64,000 nt of DNA from Nostocoides sp. (GCA_016702415.1 JADJEA010000012.1:1-64000), one strand, 5' to 3'; positions 1 through 11,586 are shown, counted from the first letter of the stretch. Notes: a model not told the origin generated them from the sequence alone. Program-made: numbers and translations.

Positions 1-439
1 TCGCCCTCGCGGAAGCCAGCGTTGACCGCCTCGACGACATCCTCCAGGGGGACAGCCTTCCACCGGCCAGGTGCGTTGCCCAGCGCATAACGGACTCGCG
101 ATAAGACGACGCCGTCCCCGGCAAGGTCGTGAGGACGCACTCCCGCGCCACCCGGCGCAAGGCATCGGCGGACCAGCATCACCGCTGTTGTGTGGGCGAA
201 GGTCTCCAGATAGCGCACCAGGAGCCCGAGTCCGCGCTCTTGGGGAACCACCGGCTGAGCGCGCCGGGCGTCGGGGCGGGCAGGTCGGCATACCCGGGAT
301 TCTCGTCGGCGATCCTCGATGATCGTCTGGTACGGACCCCGCCATCGAGGTCATCGTGAGGAGGACTTTCGGCGCCGCGGCGACCTCCGCGCTGAGCGGA
401 TAACCGGTCTCGGGGCGACGAGGCGGCGGCCGGCGTCAT
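1..439 (-). CDS. add: adenosine deaminase, N-terminal part (frameshifted, cut by window edge)
   Basis: Purine salvage enzyme that deaminates adenosine and deoxyadenosine to inosine forms. The start of the family is readable piecewise: a degraded PKVLLHDHLDGG-like metal-binding segment near residue 25, then GYADLP, RWF, SADSGS and, at the window edge, EDVVEAVNAGFREGE, as expected around residue 130. Several single-base indels put these blocks in different frames. ATG at 439 overlaps the deoA stop (ATGA), so it is the downstream partner in a nucleoside salvage operon. The C-terminal two thirds lie outside the window. The indels resemble those in all neighbours, so a sequencing origin is more likely than decay. 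Confidence 0.75.
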
Positions 440-1778
440 GCGGCGTCCCCGGCGTCGATGCGGTCGATATCGAGGGGTAGCACGGTTCCGCGATCCCTCG
501 GGGCGATGACGATACCGCCGCCGGCGCGCGGCCCCGGCGCGCTCGAAGCGTTCCGGGGTAAGTCGGTATGTAGCGTCAGGCATCGGTTTGCCGGCGCGGG
601 ACCAATGCGCCCGGCCGTGGACATGGTTCGATCCGCACCCGCCTGCACCGGGTCCTCCTTGCGGGCTTGCCCTGCGCCGAGGCGCCAGGTGGCCAGGCCC
701 ACGGCATACGCGTCGCGAGTAGATGGTGACGACACCGTCCGTGGGGAACGCACCTGATCGGTATGCCGCGCCACCGGCAGCGGGGCGTCCGTCGCCGCCC
801 GGCACGGATCATCCGCCGCCAGGCGGTCCATCGCCCGGCTGTCAGCGAGCGCTGCGGGCGACATCCTCTGGCCCCTGCGGCCATGGCCTGGAGCATCTCC
901 TGCGCGAGTCGGATGGTCAGCCTGATGACATCGGGCGGACCCCCCACCCGCGACGATCTGGACCGACTCGCGGACTCCACCGCATTGCCTGCGGTCAGCT
1001 CCAGTGGCACGTCCATATTCGTCAGCAGCGCAACGGTATTGATGCCGGCGTCGGTGCCCAGCGCAACCATCGTGCGGGCGAGTTCTTCCGCGGGCCTGGT
1101 CATCGGTCGCTTCGCGAACGCCCCCTGACCCGACCTTGACGTCCAGGACGAGGCGCGGGTGCCTCGGCGATCTTCTTGCTCACGATGAAATCCCGCGATC
1201 ATGGGATCGCTTCGACGGTTCCGGTGACGTCGCGCAGGGCATACAGCTTCGGTCGGCGGGGCCAGTCCTGACTCCGGCGGCGCAGATGACTTCGCCGCCG
1301 GGGACGTCGAGTTGGGCGAGCATCTCGGCATTCGACAGGGACGCGCGCCACCGGAGATCGATCTGAGCTTCTGTCCGGGCGGTGCCTGGTATGGCCGAGA
1401 CCGCGCCCGGACAGCCGCAGGGACCGCGACCCGAAGACCGCGACCAGTGGTGCAAGCGGGAGGTGATCTTGCCTCGACCCCCGGTGGAGTGCTTTGTCCG
1501 CGGTCGTGCGCGGACAGGCCGAGAAGTTCATCCGCTCACTGCTGGCGATCATCGTTTTCGTCCAGGTCGCGATCTCGCGGCGGGCCTTGTTCCGTTGGTT
1601 ATCACCGCCATCCCGGAGAGCGGACATCTGCTCGTCGGCGACGACCCCGCAAGCGTAGGTATCGATGACCCACCGGATCCGCTCGTCCGACAACTCGTGG
1701 CGATCACGCTTGGTGATTACGACGTCGACGGCATCGAAGGCTTCATCCGGCGCATCATCGCAGACTCTCGGCGCTCAT
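436..1778 (-). CDS. deoA: thymidine phosphorylase (multiple frameshifts)
   Basis: Converts thymidine and deoxyuridine plus phosphate to free base and deoxyribose-1-phosphate. Family blocks are readable in order across frames: FDAVDVVITKRDRHELSDE at the N-terminus, then RWVIDTY, EQMSAL, EIATWT, LPLAPLV, LSGRGLGHT, LYALRDVTGTVEAIP, ARTMVALGTDAG, ALLTNMD, TAGNAVE, and the C-terminal WRLGAGQARKEDPVQAGA and TLHTD. The summed length (about 447 codons) fits the 430-residue family. At least six indels break the frame. ATG at 1778 is chosen because it gives MSAES just before the conserved start, needing one base restored. Cytidine deaminase lies upstream, adenosine deaminase downstream. Confidence 0.85.
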
Positions 1779-1807
1779 GCCGGGGACGGGGGCAAAAGAT
1801 CGCGCGA

Positions 1808-2222
1808 TCAGGTGCCCGCGAGACGGTCACCGAGATCGTCGCGACCGAAGGCCCGTAGTGGGAGCACATCTGGCGGCCCGGATACCGACCGGCGTCATGA
1901 GCAGGCAGTCCCCACCCACCGTTCTCCCACAACAGTTGCCGGCACCAGCCCATACGGCATGAGGGCCTGACCGTCGGCACCGACGCAATAGGACCCAGCG
2001 AACTGGCCGCCCCCACCCATGTGCAGGGCCGACACCAGTCCGCGGCACTCCGCGCACAGACCGACACCGTATGCCAGCCCTCTCTACATTGCACGCGGCA
2101 TACGTCCGGCCATCCGTCGATCCCGGCGACCGACGGCAAATCGGGAGCATGGGCAGGAGGCGTAGTCGCCGCCGCGACCGCGGCCAGGCGCAGCGCTCCC
2201 AGTCGATCCCCGGATTCCGCAT
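1808..2222 (-). CDS. cdd: cytidine deaminase (frameshifted)
   Basis: Zinc enzyme deaminating cytidine and deoxycytidine to uridine forms. Readable blocks are GIDWERL, the degraded YAPYSRFAVG motif, DGRTYAACNVERAGYG containing the Zn-site region, a SALHMGG-like block, ALMPYG, CRQLLWE with the C-x-x-C half of the site split over frames, and FGRDDLGDRLAGT before the TGA at 1808. Length about 138 residues is normal. ATG at 2222 starts MRNPGIDW; a further upstream start cannot be excluded because the reading frame is broken there. It lies between the nucleoside permease genes and deoA, which supports pyrimidine salvage. Confidence 0.75.
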
Positions 2223-2385
2223 GGGCCAGTGCCCGCCGCCCTTGGTGATAGACCTGCCCGTCCGCGCCGGCATCCGCAGTCGCTGGGGGAGGCGGAAGGC
2301 GAGGACGAGGAGTGGCGGTGACATACGGCAGGGTGCCGGGCGAGTTCGCCAGGGACGACATCCGGAGGAAGTACCACCATCCGGG

Positions 2386-3497
2386 TCAAGGCCGCGACGG
2401 CGAGGTGAGGAGATGGCCTGACCAGACTCCGCCCGCGCCGCACATCCGCCAGAGCGCGACGATCACCAGAGCGCGGCGACCAGGAGCAAGACGGCGCGGA
2501 CGCTCACCTCCGCGCAACCGGATGGCATCGGTGTAGCCGAAGAGCGCCGACCCCGCCAGCAGCCCACCCGGCCGCCAGTTGATGAAGATCATCGCCGCGA
2601 GGCCGATATAAGTAGCCACGGCCGCCCGTCTGGCCGTCGCGGAACAGACTGGAGGCGACCAGCGTCTGGAAGGCACCACCGAGCCCGGCCAGGCCACCGG
2701 AGGCGAGGACGGCGAGGAATTTTGTAGCGATAGACGTTGACACCGAGGATTCGGTCGCCGCCGGGATTCGCCGACGGACCGCAGGCGCAGTCCGAAAGGC
2801 GGTGCGCCACATGAAGCCAGGTGGCGCCGAAGAGCGCGACGGTGATCAGCGTCAGGACCGAGACATTCGTGGTCAACCCGCGGATGATGCCGGGAGGTCG
2901 GACAGGAGGAAGATCCGCTTGCGTTCCAGAGTGAGCAACGGATCACCGACGAACTGCAGGGACAGCTGCGGTGGTCGCGGCAGTGGCGGCGACCGCGTCG
3001 GCCCGCCGCCGGGGAGTGGGTGAAGAAGCGCGAGGCGAGATACTTCGCAACGCCCAGGCCGATGATGTTGAGGCGACACCGAGACGAGATGTGGCCGACC
3101 CCGAAATAGACCGTCGCGATGGCATGGATGAGGCCGCCGACGAGGCCAGCCGACGGCGCCGCCGAGGATGCCCACCCACGGCCCCCAGTGGTAGGCGCAG
3201 AAGCGAGGACCAGGTCCCGAGGATCACCATGCCGGCGAGGCCGATGCTGACCACCCCGGCACGTTCCGACCACAGGCCGCCCAGCCCGGGCAGCGCACGG
3301 GCACCGCCAGGCCGAAAGCCGCGGCGATGGCACCGGAGGAGTCGACGTCGTTGGACCCCCGTCACGACGCGGAGGATCGACGGGACGACGAGTCCGGGCG
3401 ATGATCCCCGCCCGCCTGACGACCCGGTCCCGGTGGACGAGTCGGTGGCCGGGGTGGCGGTGGCGGGGGCGGTCGGTGCCGTGGTCACGGTGGTCAT
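2386..3497 (-). CDS. nucleoside ABC transporter permease 2 (frameshifted)
   Basis: Second membrane subunit of a BMP-type (PnrA/NupABC-like) nucleoside importer. The N-terminus is a Thr/Ala-rich tail (MTTVTTAPTAPA). Then come readable blocks SERAGVVSIGLAGMV, characteristic of this subunit, and near the C-terminus YIGLAAMIFINWRPGG and LFGYTDAIRLRGG. Many indels fall between them. ATG at 3497 overlaps the preceding permease stop by 4 bp. The C-terminal end is uncertain: the last open frame stops at 2386, and about 160 bases remain before cdd. Confidence 0.75.
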
Positions 3498-4607
3498 GCC
3501 GCCGCTCCTTCCGTCACGCGGGCGCGCGCAAGGCGGCCAGCCTCGTGCGACTCGCTGTTGCTCGAGACGGACATCGAGCCGGCGCGTGCGCCCCCAGGCG
3601 ATGACGACGGCGAAGAGGATGATGCCCTGGATGATGTAAACCAATCCCGGGCGCGACCCCGGCGCGGATCTGCAGGGCGCTGGCCTGGGTGTCCAGGAAA
3701 CTCCACAAGAGCGCAGCGAACGCGATCCCGATGGGGTGGTTGCGCCCGGAGAAGGGCGATCCCGACACCGGCGAAACCAAGCCCGGCCTGGAAGGTCGTC
3801 CCGTAGGAATAGTCCTGACCGAAGAGGAGCGGCATACCGACCAGGCCCGCGAGCGCACCCGAGGCGATCATCGCGGTCATGACCATGCGCTTGACCTTGA
3901 CACCGCTGGCCACGGCGGCCGTCTCGGAACTCCCGGTGGCGCGCAGGTCGAAGCCGAACCTCGTCTTGCCCCGGATGACCCAGTAGAGCGCCCCGACGAG
4001 CACCGCCAGCGCCAGCAGGCTGAAGACGCGGTTGCTCGCGCCGGGGATGAGCTCCCAGCCCGCCAACCGCGACGACTCCGGGATGACCTTGGTGCTGATG
4101 GCGTTCGATCCGGCCTCTTGAACGGCGACCTCGAGCAGCAGCCAGGACACCAGGCCGGTGGCGATGGCGTTGAGCATGATGGTCGAGATGACCCCGCCGA
4201 CCCCCCCGTTTCACCTTGAGGTATGCCGCGAGGCTCGCCCAGAGTCCGCCCGCCGCCATCGAGACGATGATCGCGACGATGACGTTGAGGATGCCAGGCA
4301 GCCACGCCTGGCCGGCGAAGAGCGCGGCCGCGAAGGATCCGACGCGGTATTGCCCGTCGACGCCGATGTTGAAGAGGTTCATCTTGAACCCGACGGCGAC
4401 GGCGATCGCCGACAGATAGAGCACGATGGCGCTGCTGACGATATTGGTGAGCTGGCGAGGCTTCGGCTTGCTCAGCATGGTGATCCACATCGCGCATTGG
4501 GTCCCCGAGCGCGAGCAAGACCAACGAAGTCAGGCGACGGCGACCAGGAGAGCGAGCAGCGGCGCGGCGACGGACAGCAGGGCCCGCCGGAGGTTGGCAT
4601 TGGTCAT
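3494..4607 (-). CDS. nucleoside ABC transporter permease 1 (frameshifted)
   Basis: Membrane subunit of the same BMP-type importer. The N-terminus has an arginine patch followed by a hydrophobic helix (LLSVAAPLLALLVAVA). Family blocks follow: SAIAVAVGFKMNLFNIG, VDGQYRVG, LNAIATGLVSWLL, the periplasmic segment with SRLAGWELIPG, GFDLRATGSSETAA, and FGQDYSYGTTFQAGLGFAGV. Total about 371 codons with indels near 4500, 4200 and 3750. ATG at 4607 overlaps the ATPase stop (ATGA), and its own stop overlaps the next permease start, so the transporter genes look translationally coupled. Confidence 0.8.
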
Positions 4608-6185
4608 CGGAGATCCTGAGGGGCATCGGAGGGGGCATCGTGGGCGCTGACATCGTGCGAGCCGTCGGCGCCGGTCATCGCGGACCCGGAGGTCCTGGCT
4701 GGTCACGGTGTCGGGATCGAAGGTCCCGGTGAGTCGGCCGCGCAAGATGACCCGGATGGTGTCGGACAGGCCTATCAGTTCCTCCAGGTCGGCGCTGATC
4801 AACAGGACGCCGAGGCCTTCGTGGCGGCCTTTCGGATCAGGTCCCAGATCGACGCCTGCGCCCTGACATCGACCCCGGGTGGGGTGGGCGGCGATGAGGA
4901 CCTTGGATTGTGACTCATCTCCCGTCCGACGATGAGCTTCTGCTGGTTGCCTCCGGACAGCGAGCCAGCGGTGACGTGGATGGAGGGGTGCGCACGTCAT
5001 ACTCGCGGACGATGCGCGCGGTGTCGGCCTTGGCCGACTTCGCGTCGATGAGCTGGCCGCGGATATTGGGTCGCTCGGTCTGGTGACCGAGGATCCGGTT
5101 CTCCCACAGCGGGGCATCCAGCAGCAGTCCGTGCCGGTGACGATCCTCGGGTATATAACCGACCCCCGCCTCGCGGATCTCGCGACCTCCCAGGCGGAGA
5201 TGTCGGTGCCTTCGAGTTTAACGATGCCGGCACTCGGCCCGCGCATCCACACGATGACCTCGACGAGTTCCGCCTGTCCGTTGCCTTCGACGCCGGCGAT
5301 ACCGACGATCTCGCCGGCGTGGATGTCGAGGTCGATGTCGGTCAACAGGGTTGCGGCCCTCACTGCCGGCGAGGGTGATGTCGCGTAAGGAGAGGACGAC
5401 GCGGGTCGGTGACCGTCGACTCGCTCGTCTCCGGGTGGGAAGCTGGGAGCCGACCATGAGTTCGGCGAGCTGGCGGGCGCTGACGGTCTTGGGATCGACC
5501 GAGGCCACTGCGGTCCCGCGGCGGATGACCGTGATGTCGTCGGCCACCGACAACACCTCATCGAGTTTGTGCGAGATGAAGATGACGGTCAGGCCATCGG
5601 CCTTGAGTTCGCGCAGGTTGTCGAAGAGCCCGTCGACCTCCTGGGGCACAAGCACCGCGGTGGTTCGTCGAGGATGAGGATCTTGGCCCGCGATAGAGCA
5701 CCTTGAGGATCTCGACCTGCTGGCGGTCGCCGACCCCGAGGTTGGCGACGGGATCGTCCGGGTCGACATCGAGTCCGAACCCAGCCGAGATGCGCCGGAT
5801 CTCGCGGCGGGCACCGCCACTAATGCCGTGAAGCCGCTCGGCACCGAGGACGACGTTCCCGAGGACGGTGAGATTGTCGGCGAGCATGAAGTGCTGGAAG
5901 ACCATCCCGATGCCGGAGCCGATGGCATCGGCAGGACTGTGGAGGTCGACCTGGGCCCCGTTGATCGCGATGGTGCCCTCGTCCCGGCGCTGGACGCCGT
6001 AGAGGATCTTCATCAGGGTCGACTTGCCGGCGCCTTCTCGCCGACGAGGGCATGGACAGTGCCACGCCGCACGGAGAAGGTGATGTCCTTGTTGGCCACA
6101 ACGCCGGGAAGCGCTGGTGATCCCGGTGACCTCGACAGCGAACGTGTCGCTGCCGAGGACGGGCTCGCGAGTGCAGTGATGGCAA
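4604..6185 (-). CDS. nucleoside ABC transporter ATP-binding protein, two ATPase domains (frameshifted)
   Basis: Energises the BMP-type nucleoside importer. The first ATPase domain shows GAGKSTLMKILYG (Walker A), MVFQHFMLADNLTV (Q-loop), NLGVGDRQQVEILK (signature region) and VIFISHKLDEV (switch His). The second has LLTDIDLDIHAGEIVGIAGV, GNGQAELVEV in place of a Walker A lysine, as in this family, and VLLISADLEELIGLSD. The C-terminal tail ends QDLR and its stop overlaps the first permease start. At least eight indels are present. The start near 6185 is uncertain: no ATG fits, and a TTG is the nearest candidate. Confidence 0.8.
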
Positions 6186-6339
6186 GAACTCCCCGTCAAG
6201 CGGCCGGCCGCCGTCGGCGGCCGGTCCCGAACAGATGCGAAAGCCGGGAACCGGGCGAACGCCATCGCGCCACCGGGCCCCGGTTCACGCAAAACCCGCC
6301 GTGCGCACGTCGACAGGCATGCCGACGGCGCACCGGCGA

Positions 6340-7428
6340 TCACATCGTGGCGGGAACCTTGATCTCGCCGGAGATGATCTTGGCCTTGGCCTCGTCGACC
6401 TTGGCGACGATGTCGTCGAAGTGCCCGCCGGTGGTGCTGTAGCCGACACCGTCGGCCTTGAGGTCGTAGACGATATTGCCGGCGGCGGCCTCACCCTTGA
6501 CGGCCTTCGAAAGGTAGTCGTAGACCGCGACGTCGACCTTCTTGGAGCATCGAGGTGAGGATGACGTCGCGGACACCGGCCTCGGCCGTCTTGGCCTGGT
6601 CGGAGTCGACACCGATCGCCCACGCCTTTGGCGGCCTTGGCCGCGGTGAAGACGCCTGCGCTGGAGCCGCCGGCGGCGTGGTAGACCACGTCGGCGCCGC
6701 CCTGGAACATGCCCTCGGCTGCGGTCTTGCCCTTGGCCGGGTCACCGAAACCACCGAAGTCCGGCGGCTGGGTCAGGTAGGTGGAGTCGATCTTGGATCT
6801 TGGGGTTGACCCCGCCTTGGCGCCCGCCTCGAAGCCCGGCCTGGAACTTCACGATCAGGGAACGTTGACGCCACCGACGAAGCCGATGTGCCCGGCCTTG
6901 CTCTTTGAGTGCCGCGGCCGCACCGACGAGGAAGGACCCCTCGTTCTCGGCGAACGTCAACTGGGCGACATTGGCGGCCTTGAGGCGTCCGAGGCGTCAT
7001 CGATGATCGCGAAGTGGACGTCGGGGTTCTCCTTGGCCACCTGCCGACGGAGGCGGCATACGCGAAACCGACCGCGACAATGTTGGTGTAGCCGGCGTCG
7101 ACGAGCTGGTTGAGGCGCTCCTCACGCGCCGCTTCGTTCTCGCCGTGGACCGCCGTGGCTTCCTTTTGATGTCGATCCCGAAGTCGGCCTTGGCCTTGTC
7201 GAGACCGGCCGCCGCGGCGTCGTTGAAGGACTGGTCTCCCGACCGCCCACGTCGTACGCCATGCCGACCTTGACGTCGGAGGCCGCCGCCGACGAGCTCG
7301 TCGCGGAGCCGGACGTGGCGGAGGAGCCCGCCCGCGGTGGTCGACTCCTTCGACGTCGAGCCGCCGCAACCGGCGAGGGCCATGGTGCCGACCGAGATCA
7401 CGGCGGCAACCTTCAGAAGTGGACGCAA
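6340..7428 (-). CDS. BMP-family nucleoside-binding lipoprotein (frameshifted)
   Basis: Extracellular solute-binding protein for the importer. A TTG at 7428 is preferred as start: it reads MRPLLKVAAVISVG and leads straight into the lipobox ALAGC, with an AAGGAG ribosome site at 7436-7441 and 7-base spacing. The ATG within that spacer is out of frame. The mature part is Ser/Thr-rich, then shows BMP blocks VGMAYDVGG-like, LVDAGYTNIVAVGFAYA, GSFLVGAAAAL, ADVVYHAAGGSSAGVF and a C-terminal EIKVPATM. About 363 codons, normal for the family. Indels recur every 100-150 bases. Confidence 0.85.
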
Positions 7429-7537
7429 GATGCATCTCCTTACTCGTGTTCGTGGCGCAGATGTCACGCGCCAACTCGCGCCAGGATAGTTCCCACCGAG
7501 ACGTGCCCGGTCACGCTGGGACGCGTGTGACGAACCG

Positions 7538-8646
7538 TTACGAAGTCGCGACGTCCGCGGCGGTATGCCGCGCGATCGCCGTCAGGGCGACCGACCCCAG
7601 GAGCTTGGCCCCCGCGTCGATGGCCCGCTCGTCGACGATGTAGTCGCCCTGGTGGAGGTCGTAGGTTCGACCCCCGACGGTGCGGGTCCCCAACCGGGCC
7701 ATCGCCCCAGGCGCATGGTGGAGATACCACGCCGAAGTCCTCCCCGCCCATCGACTGGCCCGTCGGGACCGCCGCCAGGCCCACGGCCGCCGTGGCTGCC
7801 CGCAGGTCGGCGATGGCATCGGCGGTATTGACGACGGGCGGCACGCCCGGGACGTGCTCGAGCTCGGCCTGGACCCCGAAGGGTTCGGTGACCTCGTCGA
7901 CGATGCGCTCGAGCAGCGGTCGCAACCCGGCCCAGACCTCGGAATCGAGCACGCGGAGGGTGCCCCCTCGGCATACCCCGTCGAGGGGATGACGCTGCCG
8001 GCGCGGCCGGCGTGGACCTGACCCCAGACGATCAGGGCGGCGGCGCGCGGGTCGACCCGGCGGGAGAGGAGAGTGGGGACGTCGGTGACGACCTTGGCGA
8101 GCGCGAACGTGAGGTCCTCGGTCAGGTGCGGCCGCGAGGTGTGGCCACCGTGGCCCTTGAGCGAGACCTCGATCCGGTCGCACGCCGCGGTCAGCGGCCC
8201 CTCGCGCAGACCCACTTGGCCGACGTCGAGCCCGGGATCGCAGTGGACGGCGTATGCCGCGTCCACCCCCTCCATCCCGCCCTGGGCGATGACGTCATCG
8301 GCGCCGCCGGGGATGGCCTCCTCCGCCGGCTGGAAGAAGAGCCGCACCGCGGCGCCGGTCGCCTCGAGATGCTCGACCTGCTCGGCGAGGGCGAGAGCCG
8401 CACCCAGGAGGGCGGAGGTGGGACGTCGTGTCCGCAGGCGTGGCAGACCTCGGGACCGATCGAGGCGAGTCGAGGCCGGTGCGCTCTCGCACCGGAAGGG
8501 CGTCGACGCTCCGCGATGACGGCCGTGGTGCGGAACTCGTGGCGGCTCAGTTCCGGGTGTTGATGGAGGTCTCGCCGAACGGCGACGAGGTCCGGGCCGT
8601 GCGCCTCGACGGCGCGGCAGAGCTCGGTGATGGGGTCGAGGGTCAT
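7538..8646 (-). CDS. M20-family amidohydrolase (frameshifted)
   Basis: Metal-dependent hydrolase of N-acyl amino acids or small peptides (M20D type). Readable: RRDLHQHPELSRHEFRT near residue 30, the metal ligand block CHACGHD, FFQPAEE with the catalytic Glu, VHCDPGLDVG, the dimerisation-domain block KGHGGHTSRPH, and GGEDFGV near the C-terminus. The 369-codon length is a little below the usual 390-400, consistent with missing bases. It starts at ATG 8646, 34 bases after manC, and precedes the BMP lipoprotein gene, so it could read into that operon. Substrate is not deducible. Confidence 0.75.
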
Positions 8647-8680
8647 TGCGTCTTCGATGGTAGTGCGCCGCCCGGCCGGC

Positions 8681-9762
8681 TCAGACAAGTCGGCCCCGCC
8701 CGGTGGCCTTGAGGTGCTCGACGACGAGCTTGACGTCCTGGGCCCGCGCTCGGGTGGTGACGAGGACGGCGTCGGGAGTGTCGACGACGACGACATCCTC
8801 GATGCCGAGGAGGGCGACGAGCCGGCCCCCGTCGGCGACGACGACCCCGCTGCTGTCGATGGCCTCGACGAGGGTCGGGTCCCCCACCACAGCGCATCCT
8901 TGGGGACCCGGCGGCAGCATCGCCCCGAGCGAGGCGAAGTCGCCGATGTCGTCCCATCCGAAGCTACCCGGGACGACGACGACCTGGCCGGCGTCGGCGG
9001 CGGGCTCGGCGATGGCGTGGTCGATGGCGATCCGGGGCAGGGTCGGCCAGAGATCGGGCAGGCGCTCGGGCTCGGCGGCAATCCGGCGCAGCGACTCGGT
9101 GAAGCGGGGCTGCCACTGGGCCAGAAGGTCGAGCAGGCGGGTAGCCCGAACGACGAACATCCCGGCGTTCCACCGGAATTCGCCAGTCTGGAGATAGGCC
9201 GCCGCCCGCTCGGCGGTGGGCTTCTCGACGAACTGCCGCGCGTGGCGCGCGGTCGGGAACCCGGCCACGGGCTTGCCGGACTGGATGTACCCGAAGCCGG
9301 TCGCGGCATACGTCGGGGTGATCCCGATCGTCACGAGGTGACCCGCGGCGGCGGCGGTGATCGCCTCGCCGATGCACTCATCGAAGGCGCCTTCGTGGGT
9401 GATGACGTGGTCGGCCGCGAAGGACCCGAGGATGGCGTCGGGGTCGCGGGCCTCGGAGCACGGCGGCGGCGAGCCCGATCGCGGCCTGGAGTCGCGTGGA
9501 GTCGGCTCGACGAGGACGTTGTCGTCCGGCAGGTGCGGGAGTTGGGCCCGCACCTCCTCGACATGGGCCGTCCCCGTGACGACGAGGACCCGGTCGCCGG
9601 CCAGCGGCTGCAGCCGATCCACGGTGGCCTGGAGGAGGTTCGGCCGCTGCCGGTGAGGTCGTGGAGGAACTTCGGGCTACCGGCCCGGCTGACCGGCCAG
9701 AGCCGGGTGCCCGCGCCACCCGCGGGGATCACGGCACAGAAGGAGTCGTATGGCGCGGCCAT
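8681..9762 (-). CDS. manC: mannose-1-phosphate guanylyltransferase (frameshifted near the N-terminus)
   Basis: Makes GDP-mannose from mannose-1-phosphate and GTP for cell-envelope glycans. It starts with VIPAGGAGTRLWPVSR (nucleotide-binding loop) and PKF, has FAADHVI, then FVEKPTAERA, WNAGMFV and SFGWDDIGD, all hallmarks of the family. About 360 codons, so a short-form enzyme without the phosphomannose isomerase domain. Two indels lie around 9640 and 9480. ATG at 9762 is preferred over the GTG nine bases upstream because a TAGCGT -10 element lies seven bases before it, suggesting leaderless transcription. Confidence 0.9.
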
Positions 9763-9769
9763 GCCCGGC

Positions 9770-9775
9770 ACGCTA
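9770..9775 (-). promoter_or_regulatory. -10 element TAGCGT of manC
   Basis: TAGCGT on the minus strand ends 7 bases before the manC ATG at 9762, the geometry of a leaderless actinobacterial promoter. No convincing -35 was seen. Confidence 0.4.
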
Positions 9776-9928
9776 TCCCCGCCTCACCGCCCCGGTCGAA
9801 CTCGCCTCCGCGGTCGCCGGGAGCGGCAGTTGCGGGAGCGGAACGCCGGCGGGCCGGCTGGGGTGGGCACGGACGCCGCGGGCGTTGCGGGGACGGCGGT
9901 GCTGGCGGCCGCAGGGGGGCAGGCGGCG

Positions 9929-11046
9929 TCAGCGGCGCACGAGCCGGGTGGCGCGCAAGGCCAGGCCCGCCGCGGCGGTCGCGGCGGCACCGAGCACCGC
10001 GCCGGCCGCGACGCTGGCCCGATCCGAGGAGCGCTGGTCGAGGGTGGGCAGGCCCAGGGCCGCCCGGGCCGCGGCATCCTGCGGCAGACCGGAGGGTGCG
10101 CGGTGGGTCCACTCGGCGGCGGCTTGCTCGCGAGTGGCGGGGCCTTCGGCGAGCTTCTGCTCCTCGCCGGGACTCGTCGTCTTCGCCAGGTTGATCGCGT
10201 CGATGTCATTGGCTGCCCAGGCCGCGGACATGAGCATGGCGCGGGCGATGAGGTTGAGAAAGGCCAAGAGCCCGACGACGAGGGCGATGGACGCGAAGAG
10301 CTTGTTGTCCATGGTGCCGGCGATAAGACGGGTGCCGAAGGTCTGCAGGAGGGTCATCGCCACTCCCCGAACAGTGATCCGTTGCGGAGGGCGTTCGACG
10401 GCAACTCGACGCCGGAGAGGATGCGCAACATCAGCGCGACCAGGAGGGCGTTGGCGACGAACGCGACCACGAGCCCGGCGATCGTGACCACCCAGGACTG
10501 GCCGCCGAGGCCGACCCATGACGCAACCCGTTGGGCGATGGCCCCCGTCACGCCGCTGACCACGGCCGCGAGGACCACGCCGAGGCCGAGGGTGGCCAGG
10601 ACGAGGAGATCGCGGAGTTTGTTGGTGACAAAGTTGCCCGGCTCCCCGCTGACCCCGAAAATCGCGCGGATGCCGTCGCGCAGCGCCGAGAGCCAGCCGA
10701 GGCCGGCCCAGAGCAGGCCGAGCAGGCCGACGATGGCCGTGATGCTCAGCGTTGTCCCCGTGGGGATCGACATCGGGATGAGTCCGCCGGGATTGGCCTC
10801 GGTCTGCACGAAGCCCGGTAGTTGCCGGTCGATCGCGTCTTGGACGGTCTTGAGCGTCTCGGGGTGGCCGCGCAGGACGAGCCCGAAGACGGTGAACCCG
10901 AGCGCAATCGCGGGAAAGAGGGAGAAGAAGGCGAAGTAGGTGACGCCCCCGGCGAGGAGACCGCCGCGGGCAGCGCCATACCGGTCCCAGGCCCGCCAGG
11001 CCGGGGTCTTCTGCAGGCGGCCCAGGAGGGCCTTCAGGCTGTCCAC
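9929..11046 (-). CDS. YihY/BrkB-family membrane protein (one frameshift)
   Basis: Inner membrane protein of the YihY/virulence factor BrkB family, function not firmly known. N-terminal block WRAWDRYGAARGGLLAGGVTY and FFSLFPAIA are typical, followed by about six hydrophobic helices. A single indel near 10370 splits the gene: the first part ends in an artificial tail after LRNGSLFG, and the continuation from FGTRLIAGTMDNK has two more helices and a 90-residue Ala-rich cytoplasmic tail ending in a second hydrophobic patch. GTG at 11046 is the start. About 372 codons corrected. Confidence 0.85.
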
Positions 11047-11050
11047 GCGG

Positions 11051-11566
11051 TCATTGTCCTCGGAGGTCGAAGGCCTTCACCGGCCGCCAGACCTCGTCGT
11101 CGCCGTGGTGGTACAGATGGATCGCGGGGACGGGGAAGGCGACGGCGAAATCGTCGAGATCGACGAACGCGGCATCGAGTTCCTCCTCGCTGATGTTGTG
11201 CGCGACCGTCACATGGGGGTGGTAGTCGAACTCCAACTCACGCGCGACCGGACCCTGCCGGATGGCCGACTCCAGCGCCTCGCACTCGCTGACTCCCTGA
11301 GTGAGTTGGACGAACACCACGGGCGAGACAGGCCGGAAGGTCCCGGTCGATTCCAGCGCGATGTCGAACGCGTGGTGGCGAGCCGCGACGTCGGCGAGAT
11401 GGTCCTCGAAAGCCTCCAAGTCGTCGGCATCGACCTCCGTCGGGGGCAGGAGGGTGACATGCGGAGGGATGGCGTGGGCCAACGGGTCCCCGAAGCGCTC
11501 GCGCCGTTCCTGCAGGAAGCTTGCGTAGGGCTCCGGAATCGCGACGGCGACGCCGATGGTGGGCAT
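11051..11566 (-). CDS. 2'-5' RNA ligase-like 2H phosphoesterase
   Basis: Cytoplasmic 2H-superfamily protein (171 residues). Both signature HxT motifs are present: PPHVTLLPP near residue 40 and HPHVTVAHN near residue 130. That is the minimum for a cyclic-phosphodiesterase or RNA ligase fold; the natural substrate is unknown for most members. ATG at 11566 is used because MPTIGVAVAIPEP is the canonical first strand. It sits 20 bases downstream of trpS, possibly in the same transcript, and 4 bases before the YihY gene. Confidence 0.85.
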   Translation of the reverse strand: MPTIGVAVAIPEPYASFLQERRERFGDPLAHAIPPHVTLLPPTEVDADDLEAFEDHLADVAARHHAFDIALESTGTFRPVSPVVFVQLTQGVSECEALESAIRQGPVARELEFDYHPHVTVAHNISEEELDAAFVDLDDFAVAFPVPAIHLYHHGDDEVWRPVKAFDLRGQ

Positions 11567-11586
11567 GCCTGGGAGAGTAGCGCTCG

